Part shown: positions 8,707 to 17,053 of the stretch, piece by piece
Numbering within the stretch: the first letter of the stretch is position 1
Layout: each line of letters opens with the position of its first letter
Assembly (NCBI GenBank): GCA_002483085.1
Contig: DLHF01000071.1
Coordinates: 1-64,000 of the forward strand
Length of the DNA: 64,000 nt
Direction: 5' to 3'
Source of the DNA: Ignavibacteria bacterium UBA7675
GTDB lineage: Bacteria; Bacteroidota; Ignavibacteria; Kapaibacteriales; UB7675
Notes under the pieces: generated by a model
What the model was told of the DNA's origin: nothing
The model's input: the letters and a program-made list of their open reading frames with translations, nothing else
Database searches by the model: none
Position numbers and translations under genes: made by a program

Positions 8707-8856
8707 ACGTTTTCTTGTGATCGGTTGTCAGAGTACCAAGCGCCGGACAGCCGGTAGCTGGCAAGGAAAATTTCGCGCAATGCCCGCACAGACGCACAGG
8801 CCGACGGAAGAATGTAAAATCGTTTGCCGGAAGATGGGCTGCCTGTGGCCAGCCGC

Positions 8857-9399
8857 CTACTTTACTAATTGCGAAATTTGCTTGAACTCATCGGTGCCTG
8901 CTACAGTGCACAGCTCGAACAGCAGCGACTCGCAGGTTGTGATAATCGCAGCTTCATCGCGCATGCGGGCAATGGCAATGTCCTTGTTGTGCAATGTACG
9001 CGACGACACGCAATCCTCTATCACCACAGGCACATAGCCGCTTTCTAATAGATCAAGCGCAGTCTGCATCACACACACGTGGGTTTCAATGCCCATCAGC
9101 ACAATATTACTGCGCCCCAAACCGTACAGTGTGCGCAAAAAGTCGTCGGAGCCACAGCAGCTAAATGTCATTTTTTCAATTGCGGCGGTGTCGGGCAAAA
9201 GCTCGCGTACACCGGGTATAGTCGTGCCCAGCCCTTTGGGATATTGCTCTGTAAGCACAATAGGTATCTCCAGTATCTGCAATCCCCGGATCAGCGTCCG
9301 AAGAGTTTGCTCAAGCTGTCCGTGCTCGTAAATATGCGGAAACAGACGTTCCTGAACATCTACAACCACTGCTATAGTATCGTCTTGCTGGATTCTCAT
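8857..9399 (-). CDS. Isochorismatase-family cysteine hydrolase
   Basis: The 180-residue protein has the isochorismatase/nicotinamidase fold. The catalytic triad is visible: Asp14 in VVVDVQERL, Lys76 in EKMTFSC and Cys109 in GIETHVCVMQTALDL, with the usual non-proline cis-peptide neighbourhood. Members hydrolyse amides, such as nicotinamide, N-carbamoyl compounds or biuret, or the vinyl ether of isochorismate. The short form with GIETHVCV resembles bacterial YcaC-type hydrolases of unknown substrate. ATG at 9399 has GAGGG upstream. It is transcribed away from the TRAP permease genes, sharing the 9400-9611 region with them. The function beyond the family is not known. Confidence 0.85.
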   Translation of the reverse strand: MRIQQDDTIAVVVDVQERLFPHIYEHGQLEQTLRTLIRGLQILEIPIVLTEQYPKGLGTTIPGVRELLPDTAAIEKMTFSCCGSDDFLRTLYGLGRSNIVLMGIETHVCVMQTALDLLESGYVPVVIEDCVSSRTLHNKDIAIARMRDEAAIITTCESLLFELCTVAGTDEFKQISQLVK

Positions 9400-9611
9400 A
9401 AGGAGCCCTCAGGTAGATAAAAAAAAATCGCCAAAGAGGCAGCAGCAACGCATTGTTGCCGTAAAAACCGTGCGAGAACAGGCTTGCGATAACCACCCGT
9501 ATTACTCTGCTTCCCGCCTTGCGTTCTGCACTACGGAAATGTATCTTTGCCGGTTCGTTTCTTCGACGAGCATTCAAAAATACCAATTTTCATGTCTTTC
9601 GCCTACTGCCT

Positions 9612-10157
9612 ATGCTGCGAGTAGAAAAAATTATCGATGCGGTACAAAAGCTCACTGGGCATATTGCCGCTGGCCTCACACTGCTGATGGTGGCTATGGT
9701 CGCCTATAATGTCGTGGCGCGTTATGTGTTCAATACAGGTGTCATAGCTTTGCAGGAACTCGAATGGTATTTTTTCTCGGCTGCTTTTCTTATCGGCGCC
9801 GGATATGTGCTCAAAGAAGATGCTCATGTGCGCATCGACATTTTTTATGCTAATATGTCGCCCAAAAGCCGCGCAGTAGTAAATCTGATAGGCTGCTTGC
9901 TGTTTTTGCTGCCGTTCTGCGCGCTGATGGCATATCACTCATGGAAGTTTGCCGACTATTCGTACAGCATTGCCGAACGCTCCAGCGACCCCGGCGGGCT
10001 TCCCGAAACATTTATTATCAAAGCAGCTATTCCCACTTCTTTTATCGTTCTGTTCCTGTCTGGTATCAGCGTTGTACTCCGCAGTATTCGCATCCTGCAA
10101 GGCGATACCACCAGCAGCAGTACATTGGCACAAGATGCACTAAAGGCTGATCTATGA
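9612..10157 (+). CDS. dctQ: TRAP transporter small permease (DctQ type)
   Basis: About 181 residues with four predicted transmembrane helices. The DctQ signature is present: helix LTLLMVAMVAYNVVARYVF, then a W-containing segment ALQELEWYFFSAAFL, and the HVRIDIFY motif typical of the family. DctQ pairs with DctM to form a Na+-driven importer that takes substrate from a periplasmic binding protein. The ATG at 9612 (MLRVEKIID) matches the family start, whereas the reading from 9519 adds 31 non-membrane residues. Its stop overlaps the dctM start in an ATGA arrangement, indicating translational coupling. The cognate binding protein is not adjacent; a candidate lies at 18419-19543. Confidence 0.88.
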   Translation: MLRVEKIIDAVQKLTGHIAAGLTLLMVAMVAYNVVARYVFNTGVIALQELEWYFFSAAFLIGAGYVLKEDAHVRIDIFYANMSPKSRAVVNLIGCLLFLLPFCALMAYHSWKFADYSYSIAERSSDPGGLPETFIIKAAIPTSFIVLFLSGISVVLRSIRILQGDTTSSSTLAQDALKADL

Positions 10158-11440
10158 TAGGACTTCTGATGTTTGTGTGCGCGCTGCTACTGCTGCTGTT
10201 CGGCTTTCCTGTGGCGTTTACATTTGCAGCGGTTGCAGTGATATTCGCTCTGGCAACCGACAATATGCACCTGTTCGCCATGATGCCTTATCGTATTTTC
10301 TCGATTATGAACAACAGCACGCTTATGGCTGTACCGCTGTTCATTTACATGGGTGTCGTACTGCAAAAGTCGGGCATGGCCGAGCGGCTATTAGAGTCGA
10401 TGGGTATGCTGTTTGGCCGTGTACGCGGCGGTATTACAGTAGCAACGGTAATTGTAGGTGCCATACTCGCAGCTTCCACAGGCGTCGTAGGAGCCTCGGT
10501 AGTAGCGATGGCTGTCATTGCGCTGCCGGTTATGCTCAAATACAAGTACAGTCCACGGCTAAGCGCCGGAACAATCTGCGCGTCGGGCACACTCGGGCAG
10601 ATCATACCGCCATCGGTCATTCTCATTATCCTCGGGGAAGTGCTTCAAGTGCCCGTAGGCGATTTGTTCAGAGCATCATTTATACCAGGCATACTTCTGG
10701 CCGCTGTCTATATTGCGTTTATTCTTATTTACGCACTTGTGCGCCCTCATTCAGCACCGGCTATTCCACCGAGCACAATGGATCGCAGTACCGTGATTAC
10801 CACTGCGCTGAAAGCTATTATACCACCTTTTGTCCTTATTCTGCTGGTGCTCGGCTCCATCTTTTTCGGCATTGCTACTCCTACCGAGTCGGCGGCTGTA
10901 GGCGCTTGTGTAAGTATTGTGCTGTCGGCGCTGTACCGCAAGTTCTCCTTGCACATGGTGTATGAGTCGGCAGTAGAAACCGCAAAAGTAACGTCGATGG
11001 TGTTTGCTATTCTCGTTGGCGCTACGGCGTTTTCACTGGTGTTCTCCTACACCGGCGGCGAGCAGGAAATCCACGATTTTCTTCTGGCTATGCCGGGCGG
11101 CGAAACCGGTTTTTTACTGTTTTCGATGGGGCTTATCTTTGCACTTGGCTTTTTTATCGACTTCGTAGAAATCTGCTATATCGTTGTGCCTGTGCTAGCT
11201 CCCATCGCCGCACACATGGGATTCGACAAAGTGTGGTTTGGTATTATTATCGCCATGAATTTGCAGACATCGTTTCTCACGCCGCCATTTGGCTTCAGCC
11301 TGTTTTATCTGAAAGGAGCAGCTCCACAGCTTTCTACAGCGGATATTTACCGGGGCGTGGTTCCGTTTATCGCTCTACAACTGATAGTGCTGCTCATTGT
11401 TATTCTGCTGCCCAACCTGTTCATGCTGCACATGAAGTAG
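10154..11440 (+). CDS. dctM: TRAP transporter large permease (DctM type)
   Basis: The 428-residue, strongly hydrophobic protein has about 12 membrane segments. Family features include the Gly-rich helix hairpins (VGAILAASTGVVGASVVAMA, SAGTICASGTLGQIIPPS) and the C-terminal NLQTSFLTPPFGFSLFYLKG stretch diagnostic of DctM. It forms the Na+-coupled transport domain, with elevator-type movement in the family. It overlaps dctQ by four bases. Substrate is not readable from the permease. The binding protein encoded 7 kb away is of the keto-acid/chloroaromatic type, which suggests an organic acid. A composite A-B repeat follows the stop codon. Confidence 0.92.
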   Translation: MIGLLMFVCALLLLLFGFPVAFTFAAVAVIFALATDNMHLFAMMPYRIFSIMNNSTLMAVPLFIYMGVVLQKSGMAERLLESMGMLFGRVRGGITVATVIVGAILAASTGVVGASVVAMAVIALPVMLKYKYSPRLSAGTICASGTLGQIIPPSVILIILGEVLQVPVGDLFRASFIPGILLAAVYIAFILIYALVRPHSAPAIPPSTMDRSTVITTALKAIIPPFVLILLVLGSIFFGIATPTESAAVGACVSIVLSALYRKFSLHMVYESAVETAKVTSMVFAILVGATAFSLVFSYTGGEQEIHDFLLAMPGGETGFLLFSMGLIFALGFFIDFVEICYIVVPVLAPIAAHMGFDKVWFGIIIAMNLQTSFLTPPFGFSLFYLKGAAPQLSTADIYRGVVPFIALQLIVLLIVILLPNLFMLHMK

Positions 11441-11462
11441 TTTGTGGCACGTATGCAATATC

Positions 11463-11519
11463 TGTGGCACGGGCGTCGTTGTGGCATCCGGTTAGCCGCT
11501 GTCACCGGTCGCACGAGCC
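11463..11519 (+). repeat. Intergenic repeat type A, copy 2
   Basis: Starts TGTGGCACGGGC and contains the exact core CGCTGTCACCGGTCGCA at 11497-11513, followed by CGAGCC. The same start and the same CGAGCC end are found in copy 4. Confidence 0.75.
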
Positions 11520-11607
11520 GCTTTTTGACGATCCAAAAGACAGCCGCCACAAAGTATCATCTCCTGCGGTCTATCGCCCGAATCATGCGCGGGGAGGCGT
11601 GAACAAC

Positions 11608-11665
11608 CACGCGGCGGCGTTGCAGCGCGGTGCAGAGACCAAAGCACGAGCAGAGGCCGAAGCGC
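11608..11665 (+). repeat. Intergenic repeat type B, copy 2
   Basis: CACGCGGCGG, then TGCAGCGCGGTGCAGAGAC, ending GAGGCCGAAGCGC. It is very close to copy 4 and lies about 90 bp downstream of type A copy 2 in the same orientation. Confidence 0.75.
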
Positions 11666-11822
11666 TATGCTCCCATAGCAGTGCCTTTCGTACATTTAGC
11701 CGTACATCGGATCATGGTTGCCACACGCCCCTATCCCTGTATTTTAAAAAATGTAAAAATGCCAATTCTTTTGTATAATCGCCCACGACCATTGTACGAA
11801 TCCTTCATATAGCCCATCTGCC

Positions 11823-12998
11823 ATGAAACGATTACTTCTTCTTCTGCCAGCATTGCTTTGTGCACTATCAGCAAGCCTTTACGCTTATATGGAGTTCCCC
11901 GCCGATGGCGTCCGCCTGCTCAAATGGAACGATTCAGGCACAAAATTAGCCGCGTGCACAGGCAACAAGCTGATGATTCTGAACGCCGAAGACGGCAGTG
12001 CCGCCACTGTGCCGGTATATCACAGCAGGACAATTACGGCTGTGAGCTGGTGCGGAGATGACGGCAATGGGAGTATTGCTACTGGCGACTCCGGCGGCAC
12101 CGTTGTCGTATATAATCTCCTATCCAACAAGGTACAAGCCAAGTGGACAAGCAAGTATGGAAGCGTTACAGCGATTGGCAACAGCTCACCGTTGCCCGTG
12201 GCATACAGCGACGGTGGAGTGCGTACATATTCGCTTACTTCCACAGGCATGCCGGGGTCGTTGGCTGTACTACCTTCTCCCGGGAATATTTCTTCGGTAG
12301 AGATTTCCGGCACTACGCTGCATATCATAAAAAACGGCAACCACATACAATACGATCTGACCGAAGGAACATCCAAGCAGGTCTTTTCGCCGACTTCACG
12401 CATCACAGCGCGCAACGGCTCGGTGTACGGGCTTGAAAACGGCACAGCAGTCATCGTGCAAAACAACAAAGAGATTCGGCTCGATCCGGGCACAACCGCG
12501 CCTATTGTATCTATCAGCACACTTCTCGATGGCAAAGTGGTGGGCATTGCGTCTGTACAAAGCGCCACATTCTGGAATGCTTTAAACGGAGAGCTCATAG
12601 AGTTCTTCACTCTCCCAACGGAATATCTGGCAATTACACTCCGTCCAAATACCAAGCAGGTCGCGGCTGTATCTACTGGCTACAAGGTCATTTTATACGA
12701 CCTCTCTTCTGTAACAGGCGTGGACAGCAACGACATCGCACTCTATGATGCACGAGTGTTTCCCAATCCCGCAACTGATCTGCTTGTGGCAACTGTACGC
12801 ATTCCGACTGCCGGAGCCGTGCGCCTTGTGCTTACCGACTATCTCGGCAGAGAGTGCACTGTAGTATTCGACGGCACACAATCCGCTGCCAACGACACCT
12901 ATACAGCCAACATCCAAGCTCTGCCTACAGGTGTGTATTATCTTGTCCTGACCACGCCAAAAGGCCGGGAAACAATACCTGTTACTATTGTGCGATAA
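11823..12998 (+). CDS. Secreted beta-propeller-like protein with T9SS sorting domain
   Basis: The 391-residue protein has an N-terminal signal peptide (MKRLLLLLPALLCALSAS). About 280 residues of WD40-like repeats follow, with units of the style VRLLKWNDSGTKLAACTGN, ITAVSWCGDDGNGSIATGD and LAITLRPNTKQVAAVSTGYK. The C-terminal ~80 residues start with VFPNPATD and end GVYYLVLTTPKGRETIPVTIVR-like, which is the type A T9SS sorting domain. The protein is therefore exported through the outer membrane by PorU/PorV-type machinery. The propeller usually mediates binding, and no catalytic motif is visible. It stands alone between dctM and a regulator gene. The function is otherwise unknown. Confidence 0.82.
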   Translation: MKRLLLLLPALLCALSASLYAYMEFPADGVRLLKWNDSGTKLAACTGNKLMILNAEDGSAATVPVYHSRTITAVSWCGDDGNGSIATGDSGGTVVVYNLLSNKVQAKWTSKYGSVTAIGNSSPLPVAYSDGGVRTYSLTSTGMPGSLAVLPSPGNISSVEISGTTLHIIKNGNHIQYDLTEGTSKQVFSPTSRITARNGSVYGLENGTAVIVQNNKEIRLDPGTTAPIVSISTLLDGKVVGIASVQSATFWNALNGELIEFFTLPTEYLAITLRPNTKQVAAVSTGYKVILYDLSSVTGVDSNDIALYDARVFPNPATDLLVATVRIPTAGAVRLVLTDYLGRECTVVFDGTQSAANDTYTANIQALPTGVYYLVLTTPKGRETIPVTIVR

Positions 12999-13494
12999 TT
13001 GGCATTGCAAAGAACCGTTGCGCCGTTCGTCCTTTAAAATCGACCGATGGGACAGTCAAATCGGTCAACTGCACAGTGGCGCTTGTCTCTGATAGGGTAT
13101 CTGCCGTATGTTGGGCGCATTCTTCATATTCATCCTACTACCAATATGAACAATTGCGCCAGCACTTATACGACAAGCATTCCCCTATCCAATCAGGGAT
13201 GTACTCATCTTTTAGCCACCGAAGCTTTGGGGATACAGAATTCATGCCATAGGCCGCCGACCCGCGCAACTCGTTCAGCTAGGTTGTGGCTCATCGTCCT
13301 ATGGCTTACCACCATGATGTGCTCCGCAGCACAGGCAAGTATGGTCCTATCGACGATTGCCCCGACCAATCTTTTCTTGCTCATAAGATGATTTAGGAGC
13401 CAAATACATATATTCCGCCGAATGGCAATGGCCTATTCGAGTACGTGGACAAGCAAGATATTCGCAGCATTATTTTTTTATCAACAGAGCTATC
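12999..13494. other. Gene-free stretch
   Basis: About 500 bp without a convincing gene. Short open frames exist (for example to 13252 and 13391) but show no family resemblance, signal or ribosome site. A weak hairpin, GACCGAT/ATCGGTC at 13042-13066, lies 44 bp after the upstream gene and has no T run on the plus strand. The final ~100 bp are A/T-rich and precede the LytTR regulator. Confidence 0.5.
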
Positions 13495-14319
13495 ATGATC
13501 CGCACAGTAGTAGTCGACGACGAAGAACGCAGCAGGCGCATGCTGCGCACCCTGTTAGAACGCCATCTCGCCGATGAAGTGTCTGTCATCGCCGAAGCAC
13601 AAAACGCTACAGAAGCACGCGAAGCGATTCTCCAGCACGCCCCTCATGTCGTCTTCCTCGATATCCACATGCCAGGCGAAGACGGCCTGCACCTTTTGGG
13701 GTCTATTCATCCCTCTTATCGAACATTTCTAACGGTGTTTGTAACAGCCTACGACCAATATATGCTGCGCGCTATGAGAGAACGCGCCCTTGATTTCCTA
13801 ATCAAACCTATCGACCTCGATGAGTTCTCGGCTACTGTAAAAAAAATACGCGAGGAAGTACATAAGAACGAGCAGTTGAAACTGCTGCGCAATAATAGTA
13901 CGGCGTCGCTGCTGGAAGCATTTGAGCGCCCTGCACCCGATGCACTTCAGCGGTTGTATCTGCCTACTGCACGCGGCGTCTACGAAGTTGTAGAATTGTC
14001 GGCTGTTACCCATTGCCGAGCTCAGCGGAATTACTGTATCTTTGCCTTTGCCGCAGGACGCGAGCTCATGGTGACTAAACCGATGAAAGACTATGAAGAG
14101 GTGCTCGAAGAGCATGGCTTTGTACGCATCCACAATTCCTGCATGGTCAGCATTTCGCATATACAGCGCTACAGCAACGACAGCGACCGCAGCAATGGCA
14201 AAGTCCTTCTGAACAATGGCATGGAACTCATTGTGGCACGAAGAAAAAAAGAAGATTTACTAAACCGGCTTCGAGCCATTGGCATTGGCATTGGCATCGA
14301 TCCCGGTAAAATCGCGTAA
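13495..14319 (+). CDS. LytTR-family response regulator
   Basis: The 274-residue protein has an N-terminal receiver domain (about 1-120) with the acidic pair VVDDEE at 7-11, phospho-acceptor Asp56 in VVFLDIHMPG and Lys104 in FLIKPID. The C-terminal LytTR DNA-binding domain covers about 165-270, with CRAQRNYCIF, the HNSCMVSISHIQ motif and a basic end. The family binds direct repeats upstream of target promoters. It precedes by 295 bp a TPR/LytS-type kinase on the same strand, which is its likely partner. The start ATG follows an A/T-rich leader without a strong Shine-Dalgarno site, which is common in this phylum. Confidence 0.92.
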   Translation: MIRTVVVDDEERSRRMLRTLLERHLADEVSVIAEAQNATEAREAILQHAPHVVFLDIHMPGEDGLHLLGSIHPSYRTFLTVFVTAYDQYMLRAMRERALDFLIKPIDLDEFSATVKKIREEVHKNEQLKLLRNNSTASLLEAFERPAPDALQRLYLPTARGVYEVVELSAVTHCRAQRNYCIFAFAAGRELMVTKPMKDYEEVLEEHGFVRIHNSCMVSISHIQRYSNDSDRSNGKVLLNNGMELIVARRKKEDLLNRLRAIGIGIGIDPGKIA

Positions 14320-14566
14320 TAATTAATAGATAGAACATTAGGAATGGCTCCACTACAGTACAGGGAATTGGCCTTCGCCCCTGATAGCTCTGGAGTCCTT
14401 TGTGATTCTCATACCAGCTTTTAGATATAACGTTGTCTACAGCTTCTGCTGCAAAAGGCTGGGCACAGGAGGTTATCGCAAGCTCGTCCTCGCGATGCTC
14501 TACAACTGCTGCCATCGTTCGCAAGACCGTTGCAGCAACGCCCGAACTACGACGAAACAGAGAAAT

Positions 14567-14603
14567 AGCATGAGGCGCAATGCGGCGTACTGCGCCTCAT
14601 GCT
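14567..14603. promoter_or_regulatory. Perfect 13-bp hairpin just upstream of the kinase start
   Basis: The arms AGCATGAGGCGCA (14567-14579) and TGCGCCTCATGCT (14591-14603) are exact complements with an 11-base loop. It ends 11 bases before the ATG at 14615 and lacks a T run on the plus strand, so it could limit translation or processing of the kinase mRNA rather than end the upstream transcript. Confidence 0.45.
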
Positions 14604-14614
14604 GATAGAAGACA

Positions 14615-16393
14615 ATGCCTGTTGGCCCACGAACTCCAAATCTGTGTATGCACATTTATACTACAACAAATAGCCACAGCGAAGAAGTACAACGGATAAG
14701 CCGGGAAGCCTGGGAACTGCGTCTTACTCATCCTGAACAGGCCATCGAGCACGCCGAGCGCGCGCTTGATATGATGCGCACCTATAACGACGACGCGACA
14801 AAGGCAAAGAATCTCCACACAATCGGTCTGGCTCGGTATGTGATGTCCGGCTTTACCGAAGCAGTCAGCTATTTACAACGGGCGCTACCACTGTACAAAA
14901 AATCGGGCGACATATCAAACGCAGCAACAGTGATGCGCCAGATGGGAGGCATCTACCTCGATATGAGCGCACAAGACGAAGCACTGCCCCACCTTGTACA
15001 AGCTCTGGCACTTGCCGAACGCAACAATAATAAAAGAGAGCAAACATCCTGCCTGCTGAATATCGCAAAGGCATATAGTATGCAGAGCGATACAGAACGC
15101 GCAATGGAGATTTACCACGAGGCCAAAGCCCTTGCATTGCACATCGGCGACCTTCATACAGCCGGTGTGATATACCGAAACCTCGGTGTGAATGCCTGCC
15201 GCCTACACCGCTATGGCGACGCCGTGCAATACTTGCGCCAGGCTCTGTCCCTGCTGTATCGCATCGGAAGCAAAACGCTCATCGCAGCGATTCTCGAAGC
15301 CTTGGGCTCTGTATTTGCACAAACCGACCACCCACGCAAAGCCCTGCACTACTATAAAGTAGCATTGCGTATGCAGCGCGAGTCGAGCCAGGAATTTCAA
15401 ACCGCCGTCACTCTTTCCAATATCGGCGCTACCTTTGCCCAATTAGGCGACCACCGTGCTGCTATTGAAAAAACGCTGGAAGGCTTGGCGATTGCCGAAC
15501 AAATAGGAGCAAAGGATTTTTGCCTGGAAATGCACCGCCAATGCGCCGACCTGTACGAGCAAGTAAATGATACCGCCGCTGCTAATCGACACCTGCGCCG
15601 CACCCTCGAACTTACAAACGAGCTCTCGGAACATCGCAGGCAGCAGACGATATCAATGTACCAAGTGCGCTTCGATATGGAACGCAGCAGGACGCAGCAA
15701 CAGGAACTCCTGCGCCGCTTGCGCGAAGCTGAGCACACCGCTTTGCGGGCACAGATGAACCCGCACTTTATCTCCAATGCGCTTTCGGCTATCCAAAGTT
15801 TGGTCATGGAAGGCGAAGCCGACGAAGCTCAGCGCTATCTCTCATTGTTCGCCCGGCTGATACGGCGCCTGTTCGAACAAACCAGATCGAGCTTTATTCC
15901 GTTGGAAGATGAATTCGACACATTGCGGCTGTACCTGCAAATGGAAAAATTGCGCTACGAAACCCGTTTCGAGTTTACGATATCAGCTATACAGCCCATA
16001 GAAATCAGCAAGCTCTATGTTCCCCCGCTTATACTACAGCCGCTGGTTGAAAATGCGCTTCTGCACGGTGTTCTCCCCGCCAGCTACAATGGTTTGCTCT
16101 CTATTACAGCGCAAGTTGGCGAAGATAACTCTATACGCTGTATTGTGGCCGACAACGGCATCGGCCTACATGCCTCCAAAGCCCAGCCGAGAAGCTACAT
16201 GACGCACAGCAATTCCCTCGGCCTCACACTGGTGCGCGAACGCCTTGCACTGTTAGAAGAATCAACGGGAAAACAAGCACTGCTGCTTTTAGAAGACCGC
16301 TCCGACCGCGAACAGGCAACTGGAACACGGGCGGAGTTGATCCTGCCTGCACTGTTTACAGGGGATGGACAAGGGGAATGGCTGCACAGGTGA
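14615..16393 (+). CDS. TPR sensor histidine kinase (LytS/HisKA_7TM-less, His_kinase family)
   Basis: The 592-residue cytoplasmic-type protein has no clear membrane helix. Residues ~20-340 are tetratricopeptide repeats (units such as AKNLHTIGLARYVMSGFTEA and ALEALGSVFAQTDHPRKALH). A coiled linker (~340-375) leads to the His_kinase domain with phospho-accepting His384 in AQMNPHFISNAL. The ATPase domain has N box PLVENALLHG (Asn480), ADNGIGL and SLGLTLVRERLALLEE. This matches LytS/YehU-type kinases that phosphorylate LytTR regulators, and the gene at 13495 encodes one. The start at 14615 follows a weak AGAAGA site, and Met12 (14648) is an alternative. The TPR part probably senses a protein partner or peptide. 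Confidence 0.9.
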   Translation: MPVGPRTPNLCMHIYTTTNSHSEEVQRISREAWELRLTHPEQAIEHAERALDMMRTYNDDATKAKNLHTIGLARYVMSGFTEAVSYLQRALPLYKKSGDISNAATVMRQMGGIYLDMSAQDEALPHLVQALALAERNNNKREQTSCLLNIAKAYSMQSDTERAMEIYHEAKALALHIGDLHTAGVIYRNLGVNACRLHRYGDAVQYLRQALSLLYRIGSKTLIAAILEALGSVFAQTDHPRKALHYYKVALRMQRESSQEFQTAVTLSNIGATFAQLGDHRAAIEKTLEGLAIAEQIGAKDFCLEMHRQCADLYEQVNDTAAANRHLRRTLELTNELSEHRRQQTISMYQVRFDMERSRTQQQELLRRLREAEHTALRAQMNPHFISNALSAIQSLVMEGEADEAQRYLSLFARLIRRLFEQTRSSFIPLEDEFDTLRLYLQMEKLRYETRFEFTISAIQPIEISKLYVPPLILQPLVENALLHGVLPASYNGLLSITAQVGEDNSIRCIVADNGIGLHASKAQPRSYMTHSNSLGLTLVRERLALLEESTGKQALLLLEDRSDREQATGTRAELILPALFTGDGQGEWLHR

Positions 16394-16456
16394 CACGGTG
16401 TGGACAACACTGGCAATGTTCACGCCCCACATCTTTGCGTGAAATGATATTTCCCT

Positions 16457-17053
16457 CTATGCTGCGGCAATTTGCTCAAGAACAGTGTGGACATTAGTAG
16501 CGAAATCGCAAAAACTTTGAGAATGCTCGCGCAGCCACTGAACATCGGCGTTCGAGCAGTGCTTGGCAACAACAGAGGCTCGTTCTTCTCTTCGCTGGAT
16601 GTTTCCGTACACCTTGCGCTTGGCATCGCGGCTTGGAATGCTCTCCGTAGAAGCAGTTTTCGTGGTTTCAGGGTCATCCCCTCGCTGTATGAGATACAAA
16701 ATCCAGTGCTCAATGAATTGAACCGGCAGGCAAATGATTGTCTTTTCTTTCCATTTCACCGGAAAGCGCTGCCTCAATTCCTGTTTTTTCTGCTCATACG
16801 CCCGGAGCTCCACCGAGTCAATATCTCTGCACACAACAAACATCTGTACATTATGCGAAACAAAGGCTAACCGGCAAGCATCATGACATTTTCTGACAAC
16901 TTGATCATCATTACTTGCCATGATCGGAAATTCCGTTTCCTCTATCACGTTTACGGCGGGATGAACCTCCCGAGCGAGAACGGGAAGGATATGGGAAACA
17001 AATGTGCTTTGAGCAATATCCTCGCAGATAATCGCATATTTATATTCTGCCAT
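16457..17053 (-). CDS. TOPRIM-like (DUF4276-like) partner of the upstream ATPase
   Basis: The 198-residue protein resembles the DUF4276/TOPRIM-like group. It has an early acidic site (IICEDIAQS, Glu11), a central CRDIDS motif (Asp77, Asp79) after a hydrophobic strand, and QFIEHWILY (Glu115), comparable with the ExEaWlL element of DUF4276. These would form a metal-binding nuclease-like centre. ATG at 17053 is chosen because GGAGG lies about 8 bases upstream. It overlaps the 3' end of the ATPase gene by 14 bases, showing coupled expression. Pairs of a RecF/OLD-like ATPase with a TOPRIM-like protein often act in phage defence. That role, and the family assignment itself, are inference here. A short 3' region separates it from the convergent kinase gene. 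Confidence 0.65.
   Translation of the reverse strand: MAEYKYAIICEDIAQSTFVSHILPVLAREVHPAVNVIEETEFPIMASNDDQVVRKCHDACRLAFVSHNVQMFVVCRDIDSVELRAYEQKKQELRQRFPVKWKEKTIICLPVQFIEHWILYLIQRGDDPETTKTASTESIPSRDAKRKVYGNIQRREERASVVAKHCSNADVQWLREHSQSFCDFATNVHTVLEQIAAA

Larger units (their letters stand above)
11441..11822. other. Gene-free stretch with composite A-B repeat
   Basis: No gene is seen. It holds a complete composite repeat: type A at 11463-11519 and type B at 11608-11665, about 90 bp apart, both in plus orientation. The A/T-rich tail from 11740 to 11822 probably includes the promoter of the next gene; TATAAT occurs at 11774-11779 but without a clear upstream box. Confidence 0.6.

Noticed and set aside
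12999..13494. A possible small gene downstream of the beta-propeller cargo
   Set aside because: The open frames there have no signal, ribosome site or known family, and they use a codon mix unlike their neighbours.
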